A DNA stretch of 64,000 bases from Planctomycetaceae bacterium. Lineage in GTDB: Bacteria > Planctomycetota > Planctomycetia > Pirellulales > Thermoguttaceae. Under the pieces are notes generated by a model. It worked only from the letters and a program-made list of their open reading frames with translations. It searched no databases and had not been told where the DNA came from. Made by a program: the position numbers and the translations under genes. Location: assembly GCA_012719125.1 (NCBI GenBank), contig JAAYAY010000311.1, positions 1-64,000 of the forward strand, written 5' to 3'. Positions 52,859-60,642 of the stretch are shown in pieces (within the stretch, counting starts at the first letter, position 1; each line of letters begins with the position of its first letter).

Positions 52859-54553
52859 ATGGAAGCCGGTGAAGTCTTATTGAAAAAGGGCCTGCTCGAC
52901 CCCAGGCAACTCGAGCAGTCGCGACGCGCCCAAACCGACGGAATGCGACTGGACGAGGCCGCCGTACAACTCGGATTTCTGACCGAAGAGGCGGCATTGC
53001 GCGCCTTGGGCGAAGAGGTCGGCGTACGCTTCGTCGATCTCAATGAAACGAAGGTCGATCTTTCCCTCCTCAAGGGCTTTCCGGCCAAGCTCATCCATCG
53101 CGAGTCGGTCTTTCCCATCGAGCAGCGCAACGGCTCCCTGATCGTCGCCACCAGCGACCCCTTCAATCTCTACGCCCTGGACGAAATCAGTTCGGCCACC
53201 GGCAAGTCGGTGATCCCCGTGCTGGCCTCGGGCGAGGAGATCTCCAAGCTTATCAAAACCCATTTTGGCGTCGGCAGCGAGACGATCGAAGGCCTGATCG
53301 CCCAGGCGGACGACTCTCCGATCGAACTGCTGGAAGAGATCGAGTCCGACGGGTCGGAACTCTCCCAGATGGCCCAGGAGCCGTCGGTGATCCGCCTGGT
53401 CAACGAGATCCTGCTCGAGGCCCTGGAGTCGCGAGCCAGCGACGTCCACGTCGAATCGGAAGCCGAGTCGCTGAGAGTCCGCTATCGCATCGACGGCGTC
53501 CTTCACCCGCAGCCCGTGCCTCCCGAGATCAACCGATTCCGTTCGGCCATCATCAGCCGTCTCAAGATCATGGCCCGAATGAATATCGCGGAGCGCCGGC
53601 TGCCGCAAGACGGGCGGATTCAATTGAAGGTTGCCGGACGCGAGGTCGACGTGCGTGTATCCGTGCTGCCCATGATCCACGGAGAAGGCGTCGTGCTCCG
53701 CCTCCTGGACAAGAGCTCGATCGACTTCTCGCTCGAGAAGTTGGGGATGCAGCCGAGCATACTGGCGATGTTCAAGGAAATCATCCACCTGCCGCACGGC
53801 ATTGTGCTCTCTGTGGGCCCCACCGGCTCCGGAAAGACTACCACCCTCTACGGCTCGCTCCTGGAGATCCGCTCGCCCGAGACCAAGATCATCACCACGG
53901 AAGACCCCGTCGAATACCAGTTGGCGGGCATCAACCAGATCCAGGTACACAGCAAGATCGGTTTGACGTTCGCCCATTGCCTCCGCAGCATCCTGCGCCA
54001 CGACCCCGACGTGGTCCTCGTCGGCGAAATCCGCGACCTGGAGACGGCGGAGAATGCGATCCAGGCGTCGCTCACCGGTCACATGGTGTTCAGCACCTTG
54101 CACACCAACGACGCCGCCGGGGCGTACACCCGTCTGACCGACATGCAGGTCGAACCGTTCCTGGTCGCCAGCACCCTCGAAGCCGTGATGGGCCAACGTC
54201 TGCTTCGCGTGCTCTGCAAAGAATGCCGCGAGGAGTATGAGCCGAATCCGACCGAGCTGCCTGCCGATTTTCCCGTCGACCGCTTGGGTAGCAACGGCAA
54301 GATCTACCGCCCCCATGGATGCCGGGCCTGCCGGCACTTGGGCTATCGCGGGCGAATCGGCCTGTTCGAGTTGCTGGTGACGACCGAAGAGATCCGCCGG
54401 CTGGCCCACGACCGGGCCAACACCTGGTCGATCCAGAAACAAGCCCGACAGCAAGGTATGATGACCATGCGCGAGGACGGGTGGGAGAAAGTCCTTTCGG
54501 GAATCACCACGATCGAGGAAGTTGTTCGGGTGACGAAGGAGAACCCCTATTGA
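52859..54553 (+). CDS. gspE: Type II secretion system/pilus assembly ATPase GspE
   Basis: 564 residues. The N-terminal GspE-N domain (about 1-150) is followed by the hexameric ATPase. Walker A GPTGSGKTTTLYGSLLEI, the Asp box (IITTEDPVEYQLAGINQIQV), Walker B DVVLVGEIRDLETAENAIQASLTGH, the His box STLHTNDAAGAY and the tetracysteine zinc site (CKEC and CRAC, about 458-489) are all present. It powers pseudopilus assembly at the inner membrane. An ATG at 52859 is preceded directly by an in-frame GTG at 52856, so the start may be one codon earlier. First gene of the operon. Confidence 0.95.
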   Translation: MEAGEVLLKKGLLDPRQLEQSRRAQTDGMRLDEAAVQLGFLTEEAALRALGEEVGVRFVDLNETKVDLSLLKGFPAKLIHRESVFPIEQRNGSLIVATSDPFNLYALDEISSATGKSVIPVLASGEEISKLIKTHFGVGSETIEGLIAQADDSPIELLEEIESDGSELSQMAQEPSVIRLVNEILLEALESRASDVHVESEAESLRVRYRIDGVLHPQPVPPEINRFRSAIISRLKIMARMNIAERRLPQDGRIQLKVAGREVDVRVSVLPMIHGEGVVLRLLDKSSIDFSLEKLGMQPSILAMFKEIIHLPHGIVLSVGPTGSGKTTTLYGSLLEIRSPETKIITTEDPVEYQLAGINQIQVHSKIGLTFAHCLRSILRHDPDVVLVGEIRDLETAENAIQASLTGHMVFSTLHTNDAAGAYTRLTDMQVEPFLVASTLEAVMGQRLLRVLCKECREEYEPNPTELPADFPVDRLGSNGKIYRPHGCRACRHLGYRGRIGLFELLVTTEEIRRLAHDRANTWSIQKQARQQGMMTMREDGWEKVLSGITTIEEVVRVTKENPY

Positions 54554-54621
54554 CGGTCTGTGCGCAAGTATTTCGAGTTTTGTGGCTTCCATGATTCGGA
54601 AGTTGCCACCAGGGTAAGTCG

Positions 54622-55824
54622 ATGCCAGAGTTCTCCTACATTGCCCGCACTCCTGAAGGCGAGAAGGTCACCGGAGCGCTGACCGCGGGGACGGAACGCG
54701 AGGTCCTGGCCAACCTGGCCGGACGTTCCCTTTTCCCCGTCGAGGTCCGTGCCGACTCGCCGGCTAGTACTCCCACGACCGTCCGCCGGGTGCCTGCCCA
54801 ACTGCGCGCCACGATGTATGCTCAGTTGTCCGATCTGCTGCGAAGCGGCGTGCCCCTGCTACGAAGCCTGGCGGTGCTCATGCGACAGACGACCCATTCG
54901 GGCCTCAAGGAAGTCCTGGCAGAAGTCTATCGCCACGTCGAAGACGGTGCCACGCTTGCCGAGGCCATGGGGCGATACCCCCGCGTTTTCGGCGAAATGT
55001 CGATCAGCATGATCCGCGCCGGCGGCGAGGGCGGGTTTCTCGAAGAGGCCCTGTCCCGAGTGGCCGATTTCACCGAGACCCAGGAAGATCTCCGCAAGCG
55101 AACGGCCGGTGCCCTGGCCTACCCGGTTTTTCTGGGGATCGTGGGGACGCTGGTGGTGGTCGTCCTGATGATCTTCTTCGTGCCCAAGTTCGAGAACCTG
55201 TTCGACGATCTCCGTACCCGCGGCGAACTGCCGGCAGTTACGGACATGCTGCTGAACACGAGCGCCGTGATGGGCGCCTACTGGCCGTATATCACGGTGG
55301 GAATCGTGATCGCGGGCTTATTCGTGGCTCGCTGGCTCAAGACCGACCAGGGCCGGTTGATGCTCGACCGGGTCCGCATCAGGCTGCCCATCGTCGGCAA
55401 AGTCTTTCTCAGCCTGGCCGTGGCCCGATTCTGCCGCGTGCTGGGGACGCTGCTTCACAACGGCGTACCCATCGTCCGCTCCCTGGAGATTTCGGCCGAC
55501 GCCACCGGCAACCGCGTGCTGGGCCTGGCCGTCCTCGAAGCCTCCGAGAACATCTCGGGGGGCGAGTCGCTGGCCGGCCCCTTGGCCGCCAGCGGGCATT
55601 TCCCGCCCATGGTCGTCGAGATGGTGGCCGTGGCCGAAGAATCGAATACCCTGGAGAACGTGCTGCTCGATATCGCCGATTCGCTCGAACGACGAACCTG
55701 GCGGCAACTCGATATTGCCGTGCGTCTCATCGAACCGATCATGTTGCTGATGCTCGCCGGCGCCGTCCTGACCCTGGTGATCGCGCTGCTCCTGCCGGTG
55801 CTGAAGATGAGCACGCAGATCTAG
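54622..55824 (+). CDS. gspF: Type II secretion inner-membrane platform protein GspF
   Basis: 400 residues. N-terminus MPEFSYIARTPEGEKVTGAL is typical. Two T2SSF repeats, each a cytoplasmic helical bundle plus membrane segment: first LSDLLRSGVPLLRSLAVL with LSMIRAGGEGGFLEEAL-type and the GIVGTLVVVVLMIFFVPKFENL helix, second VARFCRVLGTLLHNGVPIVRSLEI with MVEMVAVAEESNTLENVLLDIADSLERR and the final LMLAGAVLTLVIALLLPVLKM helix. It anchors the ATPase and organises the pseudopilus. 68 bp after gspE, with a small spacer before gspG. Confidence 0.96.
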   Translation: MPEFSYIARTPEGEKVTGALTAGTEREVLANLAGRSLFPVEVRADSPASTPTTVRRVPAQLRATMYAQLSDLLRSGVPLLRSLAVLMRQTTHSGLKEVLAEVYRHVEDGATLAEAMGRYPRVFGEMSISMIRAGGEGGFLEEALSRVADFTETQEDLRKRTAGALAYPVFLGIVGTLVVVVLMIFFVPKFENLFDDLRTRGELPAVTDMLLNTSAVMGAYWPYITVGIVIAGLFVARWLKTDQGRLMLDRVRIRLPIVGKVFLSLAVARFCRVLGTLLHNGVPIVRSLEISADATGNRVLGLAVLEASENISGGESLAGPLAASGHFPPMVVEMVAVAEESNTLENVLLDIADSLERRTWRQLDIAVRLIEPIMLLMLAGAVLTLVIALLLPVLKMSTQI

Positions 55825-55892
55825 GCGTGCACTGGGAATGGGAGCCATTTGTGAGACACTCTGAAAAACGACGTAAACATGTGGAGGAGTCA

Positions 55893-56345
55893 ATGAAGAT
55901 GACAAAACACCCCCAATGTCGCAGTGGGCGGCGGGCCTTCACACTTATGGAAGTGTTGCTCGTCCTCGTGATCCTGGTCGTGATCGCGTCCTTTGCCTTC
56001 ACGGCCCTTGGCCCTGTCCGAAAACAGGCCAATGTGAAAGCCGCTCGCACCCAGATCGGCGTCTTCGAGTCGGCACTTGGCCTGTACCAGGTCAATATCG
56101 GCGACTATCCCGCCACCGACCAGGGCCTTGAGTCCCTGCGCGAGGCTCCGAGCGATCTAGTCGATCCCGACGCCTGGCTCGGCCCGTACTTGCAGAAGCC
56201 GGTTCCCAAAGACCCCTGGGGACAGCCCTACCAGTATGAGTATCCCGGCACGCACGACGAGAACATGCCCGACATCTGGTCGATGGGGCCCGACATGGTC
56301 GACGGCACCGACGACGACGTAGGAAACTGGGTGGACGAGGAATAG
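55893..56345 (+). CDS. gspG: Major pseudopilin GspG
   Basis: 150 residues. The prepilin leader ends RSGRRA and the mature helix starts FTLMEVLLVLVILVVIASFAF; residue -1 is Ala instead of the usual Gly. The C-terminal domain has the GspG features YPATDQGLESLREAPSDL, DPWGQPYQYEYPGTH and the calcium-site region DIWSMGPDMVDGTDDDVGNWVDE. The ATG at 55893 is preferred: GGAGG lies five bases ahead, while an earlier in-frame start at 55827 would give an overlong leader. It forms the body of the pseudopilus. Confidence 0.95.
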   Translation: MKMTKHPQCRSGRRAFTLMEVLLVLVILVVIASFAFTALGPVRKQANVKAARTQIGVFESALGLYQVNIGDYPATDQGLESLREAPSDLVDPDAWLGPYLQKPVPKDPWGQPYQYEYPGTHDENMPDIWSMGPDMVDGTDDDVGNWVDEE

Positions 56346-56424
56346 GTCGACCGCCAGGATGCAGGGATGCCAGGCAGGTCCCGGGCGCCGCACGAGACCT
56401 GCGAGGAACAACGAATCAACAAGT

Positions 56425-56474
56425 GTCGTTGTTCGCTCCGCGAACAAACGCCTTTTCGCGGAGCGAAAAGCGAC
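56425..56474. repeat. Hairpin repeat upstream of gspH
   Basis: 56425-56444 and 56455-56474 are 20-bp inverted copies with two mismatches, core TTCGCTCCGCGAA (itself nearly palindromic). It sits in the 227-bp gspG-gspH spacer, which has no other recognisable content. Confidence 0.8.
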
Positions 56475-56572
56475 TATACGCGACCGCGATTCCCTGCCCG
56501 GTCCTCAAGGAGAATCGCTGCACAATCCGGGTCCCCGTGCAGAGCCCGGGATCCATATGGTCCTCCAATCCC

Positions 56573-57208
56573 ATGCATCGACGATCGCCGACAACCGATC
56601 GCAAGGCCACTACGCTCATCGAGGTTCTCCTCGTCCTGGCCTTGCTCGTCATGCTGGCAGCCATGACCTGGCCGGCCCTGGATCGCCCCATGGCCGATCA
56701 GCGACTCCGCAAGGCCGCCGACAGGGTGCGAACGGCATGGGTCAGGGCAAGAATCGACGCCATGTCGACCGGACGAACCTACGTCTTCCGCTGCACTTTC
56801 GAGTCCGACGAGTACACTGTCGAGTCGCAGGCCGGTGTGGAATCCGTCGAAACCATCACCAGCTCAAACCAGGGCCAATTCGACGATTCCACCGCCGTGG
56901 CGACCGCCGAACCGCTTTCGACCAGGACCCGGAAACTACCCAAGGATATCCGCTTCGTGGAGGGCGAGGTGACAGAAGACACCCGGGCCACCGCCGTGGA
57001 AACCCTGACCGAGAACACAACGGCCGATGCGGGCCAGTGCTCCGACCCGATCCTCTTCTTTCCCGACGGCACCACCTCCACGGCAACGCTCGTCCTGGAA
57101 AGCAAGTATGAGCGACGTATCGAACTCTCCCTGCGAGGGCTCACCGGCGTGACCACCGTCGGCGACACCTATCCGGCCGAGGACTCCACCGGTGCCATCC
57201 AACAGTAG
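56573..57208 (+). CDS. gspH: Minor pseudopilin GspH-like
   Basis: 211 residues. Short leader MHRRSPTTDRKA followed by TTLIEVLLVLALLVMLAAMTWPAL, the type IV prepilin helix with Glu5; the +1 residue is Thr and -1 is Ala, so cleavage is atypical. Downstream ADQRLRKAADRVRTAWVRARIDAMSTGRTYVFRC resembles GspH/FimT. The body is Thr/Glu-rich. The end overlaps the GTG start of gspI. A start further upstream is possible but would place the hairpin repeat in the coding sequence. Confidence 0.82.
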   Translation: MHRRSPTTDRKATTLIEVLLVLALLVMLAAMTWPALDRPMADQRLRKAADRVRTAWVRARIDAMSTGRTYVFRCTFESDEYTVESQAGVESVETITSSNQGQFDDSTAVATAEPLSTRTRKLPKDIRFVEGEVTEDTRATAVETLTENTTADAGQCSDPILFFPDGTTSTATLVLESKYERRIELSLRGLTGVTTVGDTYPAEDSTGAIQQ

Positions 57209-57785
57209 AACCCTCCCAAGTCAGACTGCTGCACGACGACGTGTGCCCCGTCAGCGAGGTGTGCCACTGCTTGCCTGCAAGCAGTGCTCTTCACGAAAGA
57301 GAACACGGCACTGCTTGCAGGCAAGCAGTGGCACACGCGGTCAACGGCAAGGGGCAAGAAAGGGTTTCTCCCTGCTCGAAATCGTACTCGCCCTGGCCAT
57401 CCTGAGCGGTTCGATGGCCGTGTTGGGCGAGGCGGTGCGTCTTTCCATGGAGAACGCCCGCGTTACACGCAACCTGACCGATGCGCAGCTCTACTGCGAA
57501 TCGAAGATGGCCGAACTTCAGGCCGGCTTTCTGTCGACCGACGGCGTCAGCGACATGCCGATCGAGCCCATGGCCGATTCGATGCTGGAGTCCGACTCCG
57601 AATCCGTCGGCGCCAACTGGCTCTATTCGGTGCAATCGGAACTGATCGACGACGGGCTCCTCCTCGTTTCCGTCACCGTCACGCAGGATCCAAATACGGT
57701 GAAGAAGCCCGTTTCTTTCACCATGACGCGAATGGTGCTCGACACGTCAACCATGACTACAGAAACAACGGAGGAAACGCTGTGA
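57192..57785 (+). CDS. gspI: Minor pseudopilin GspI-like, with repeat-derived long leader
   Basis: 197 residues from the GTG at 57192. The prepilin site is at GARKG/FSLLEIVLALAILSGSMAVLGEAV (Gly58/Phe59), so the leader would be 58 residues, far longer than the usual 6-25. Most of it is encoded by the hairpin repeat at 57259-57336. A TTG at 57315, inside the right arm of the repeat, would leave a normal leader of 17 residues; a GTG at 57261 is another option. The rest (NLTDAQLYCESKMAELQAGFL, DDGLLLVSVTVTQDP) fits GspI. The GTG at 57192 overlaps the gspH end; the stop overlaps gspJ as GTGA. Confidence 0.85.
   Translation: MPSNSRTLPSQTAARRRVPRQRGVPLLACKQCSSRKRTRHCLQASSGTRGQRQGARKGFSLLEIVLALAILSGSMAVLGEAVRLSMENARVTRNLTDAQLYCESKMAELQAGFLSTDGVSDMPIEPMADSMLESDSESVGANWLYSVQSELIDDGLLLVSVTVTQDPNTVKKPVSFTMTRMVLDTSTMTTETTEETL
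57259..57336. repeat. Hairpin repeat within the 5' part of gspI
   Basis: 57259-57287 and 57308-57336 are perfect 29-bp inverted copies (core CACTGCTTGCCTGCAAGCAG), loop 20 bases. This type of CACTGCTT...AAGCAGTG palindrome resembles intergenic repeats that I recall from planctomycetes (unverified). Here it lies in the reading frame between gspH and the mature GspI sequence. Confidence 0.9.
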
Positions 57786-58741
57786 GCCGGCCTCCGTTGC
57801 CAAAAAACGTCAGACCAAACAGACGGCGGGCGTTCACGCTCATCGAGGTGTTGCTCTCGCTGGGCCTGGCCGCGCTGGTCATGGCGGCGATTGCGACGGC
57901 CATCGACGTACACCTGCGATGCCTGCAAATCGGACGAACCAATGTCGAGGAAGCCCAACTCGCCCGGACTCTGCTCCTCCGCATCGGCGACGACCTGCGA
58001 AACGTGGCCGTGATCAACCCGGTCGACTCGACGAAGATCGTCACTCCTTCAGCTACAGCTACTACCGGAACCACCCCTCCTGGCCAGAACACGGACAGCA
58101 CCGCAACAACCGATACAACGACCACCACGACAGAAACGGAAGACGAATACGTCCTGGGCATCTACGGCGAGTCCGACTGGATCCAGATCGACGTGCGGCG
58201 TGCGCCCCGCCTCGACCAATTCGACTACGAAACGCTGCCGGGCGGATCGGAGTTGCTGCCCGACCGGGTCAGCGGAATCAAGACGGTCGGCTACTCGCTG
58301 CACGAGGAAACGGGCCTGACGGCCGCGGGCGGAGAATACCGCGGCGGACTCCTGCGGCGCGAAATCGACCACGCCCTGACCCGCTGGGCCGAGGATACGG
58401 GCTCGCTCACCTCCGCCGACCAGGAACTCGAACCGATCGCCCCCGAGGTGATCGACCTCGAATTCCTCTACTACGACGGCAGCCAGTGGATCGACAACTG
58501 GGACAGCACCGAAATGGGCGGCCTGCCGATCGCCGTCCACGTGTCGATGGTGATCGTGCCGCGCGAACAGCTTAAGCGGTTCACCAAAGACTCGAACGAA
58601 ACATCCCAGCAGCTCGACCAGTCGGCCAACTACGTCTACTCGCTCACCGTCGCCCTCCCCGTCGCCGAAGGCGACCAGTCGAGCGACACCACCTCGGAAG
58701 AAACCACCGGAAGCACCGAAGCGGAGGAGATGTCGCAATGA
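57782..58741 (+). CDS. gspJ: Minor pseudopilin GspJ-like
   Basis: 319 residues from the GTG at 57782 (GTGA overlap with gspI). Leader PKNVRPNRRRA, then FTLIEVLLSLGLAALVMAAIATAI, the prepilin helix with Glu5 and Ala at -1. NVEEAQLARTLLLRIGDDLRNV matches the GspJ helix. A Thr-rich low-complexity loop of about 40 residues (roughly 95-125) is an insertion. Late motifs EVIDLEFLYYDGSQWIDNWDS are typical of GspJ. The stop overlaps the gspK ATG. Confidence 0.88.
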   Translation: MSRPPLPKNVRPNRRRAFTLIEVLLSLGLAALVMAAIATAIDVHLRCLQIGRTNVEEAQLARTLLLRIGDDLRNVAVINPVDSTKIVTPSATATTGTTPPGQNTDSTATTDTTTTTTETEDEYVLGIYGESDWIQIDVRRAPRLDQFDYETLPGGSELLPDRVSGIKTVGYSLHEETGLTAAGGEYRGGLLRREIDHALTRWAEDTGSLTSADQELEPIAPEVIDLEFLYYDGSQWIDNWDSTEMGGLPIAVHVSMVIVPREQLKRFTKDSNETSQQLDQSANYVYSLTVALPVAEGDQSSDTTSEETTGSTEAEEMSQ

Positions 58742-60612
58742 ACGATCCTCAAGCGCTTCGCCGGACTAAATCCGAAATACGAAGCACGAAATCCGAAACA
58801 AATCCAAAATCGGAAATGCCAATTCCAGAAACCCCTTGTGTTGGCTCAACTCCAGGCGTGCAAAGTCACGGCAAGGTGGCTGCTCGTTTGAGGCCTTTGC
58901 ATTTGGATCATTGGAGCTTTGTTTCGGATTTCGTGCTTCGGATTTCGGATTTCGCGGTATTTGGTGCCGTTCCACGTCGGAAGACGCACACGCCGGTTCC
59001 GACTCGTTCTTCCCTGCCCCGCAAGCGCCGCGCCATGGTCCTGGTCGTCGTGATGGTCGTCGTCGCCCTGTTGTCGCTGGCGGCCCTGACGTTCTCCCAG
59101 TTGATGCTGGCCGAACGCGAAGCCACCGAACTCACGGGCCGGCGCTTGCAGGCCCGCGAACTGGCCGAGTCGGGAATCGACTACGTTCGCTACCTGCTGG
59201 CGCAAGACGAAACGAGCCTCGACGAACTGGGCGGCATCTACAACAACCTCTACCAACTCTCCGGCAACCTCGTCGTCGACGACCTCGATCTCCGCGATCG
59301 CGGCCGGTTCGCCGTCATTTCGCCGAATATGGAAAACGGCTACTACTCGGGAATCCGCTACGGCCTGGAAGACGAGTCGACCAAGCTCAATCTCAACGCC
59401 GTGGCCCAGATCGATGCGAAGTTACCAGGTACCGGGCGCGAGATCCTGTTGAAGCTGCCAAGTATGACCGAAGAGATCGCCGATGCGATCCTCGACTGGA
59501 TCGACGCCGACGACGAGACGCGGGAGTTCGGCGCAGAATCCGACTACTACTCGACCCTCGTCCCGGGCTACGCCCCGAAGAACGGACCGCTCGATTCGAT
59601 CGACGAACTGCTCCTCGTCCGCGACGTCACCCCCTGGCTCCTCTACGGCGTCGATGGCAACCGCAACAACAACACCGACGGAACGGAACCCGACAGCCAA
59701 AGCCTCGTCGACGTCGACAACACCGACGGTTCCCTCAACAGCGGCTGGGCCGCCTATCTCACCGTGCATAGCTTCGAGAGCAACACGAGCGAAGAAGGTG
59801 AAGAGAAGATCGACCTGAACCAGGACGATCTCGAAGCACTTTACGACGAACTCGCAGAGGCCCTCTCGGCCGATTGGGCCGCGTTCATCGTGGGCTTTCG
59901 GCAAAATGGAGGCTCAACGCCTGCGGCCAACGCACAAGACGCTTCTTCCATCCAGCGCGACACGATCAATTTCGGGGGAACTGGAACGAACACTACTGGC
60001 ACTGGTGGCGGTGGCACAACTGGAAGTGGCACATCGAGCGCCGGCACTACGATCTCCAGCGTGCTCGATCTGGTAGGTGTGGGCACACAAGTCAACACAA
60101 CCCAGGGCAGCGGAAGCGGCGGGGGCAGCGGCAAGACTGCTCTGGCACCCATCCTGGACGAGGACTCCTCCGAATTGGCAGCCGAATTGATCAACCTGCT
60201 GGACGCGGTCACCGTATCCACAGAAGAGACCCTCGCAGGCAGGATCAACATCAACCAGGCCTCGCGGACGGTGCTGTTGACGATCCCGGGCATGACGGAG
60301 GAGGCGGCCGACAACATCCTTTACAACCGCATCGAGGATCCCCTCGAAGCCGACGACGACCAGGCCTATTCGGTCTGGCCGTTGATCAAAGGAGCGGTCG
60401 ACCTGGCAACCATGAAGAGCCTGGAACCCTACGTTTGCACGGGGGGAGCCGTATATCGGGCGCAGATTGTGGGATATTACGACGGTGGGGGCCCCAACGC
60501 CCGCCTCGAGGTCCTATTTGACGCTACTCAGAGCCCCCCAGCCGTATTATCCTGGAATGATATAAGCCACCTCGGACAAGGCTACCCCCTCGAGATGCTC
60601 GGAATCGACTGA
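58738..60612 (+). CDS. gspK: Minor pseudopilin GspK-like with very long N-terminal leader
   Basis: 624 residues as read from the ATG at 58738, which overlaps the gspJ stop (ATGA). The prepilin-like helix MVLVVVMVVVALLSLAALTFSQ begins only at residue 100. The preceding 99 residues are largely encoded by an inverted-repeat element (58773-58947). GspK features follow: ARELAESGIDYVRYLLAQDE, two helix-hairpin-helix-like SAM regions (LPSMTEEIADAILDWIDADDE and RININQASRTVLLTIPGMTEEAADNILYNR), and a Gly/Thr/Ser-rich linker at about 410-465. Other starts: GTG at 58933 within the repeat, ATG at 58816. It caps the pseudopilus tip with GspI and GspJ. Confidence 0.88.
   Translation: MNDPQALRRTKSEIRSTKSETNPKSEMPIPETPCVGSTPGVQSHGKVAARLRPLHLDHWSFVSDFVLRISDFAVFGAVPRRKTHTPVPTRSSLPRKRRAMVLVVVMVVVALLSLAALTFSQLMLAEREATELTGRRLQARELAESGIDYVRYLLAQDETSLDELGGIYNNLYQLSGNLVVDDLDLRDRGRFAVISPNMENGYYSGIRYGLEDESTKLNLNAVAQIDAKLPGTGREILLKLPSMTEEIADAILDWIDADDETREFGAESDYYSTLVPGYAPKNGPLDSIDELLLVRDVTPWLLYGVDGNRNNNTDGTEPDSQSLVDVDNTDGSLNSGWAAYLTVHSFESNTSEEGEEKIDLNQDDLEALYDELAEALSADWAAFIVGFRQNGGSTPAANAQDASSIQRDTINFGGTGTNTTGTGGGGTTGSGTSSAGTTISSVLDLVGVGTQVNTTQGSGSGGGSGKTALAPILDEDSSELAAELINLLDAVTVSTEETLAGRININQASRTVLLTIPGMTEEAADNILYNRIEDPLEADDDQAYSVWPLIKGAVDLATMKSLEPYVCTGGAVYRAQIVGYYDGGGPNARLEVLFDATQSPPAVLSWNDISHLGQGYPLEMLGID
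58773..58947. repeat. MITE-like inverted repeat inserted in the gspK leader
   Basis: 58773-58802 and 58918-58947 are 30-bp inverted copies with one mismatch (core ACGAAATCCGAAACAAA), about 115 bp apart; the CGAAATCC unit is also partly repeated in tandem. The whole element is open in the gspK frame. Similar repeats occur in intergenic DNA of planctomycetes from memory, not checked. Confidence 0.85.
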
Positions 60613-60642
60613 ACCCTGACCCCCGAACCCTGACAACTCCCC

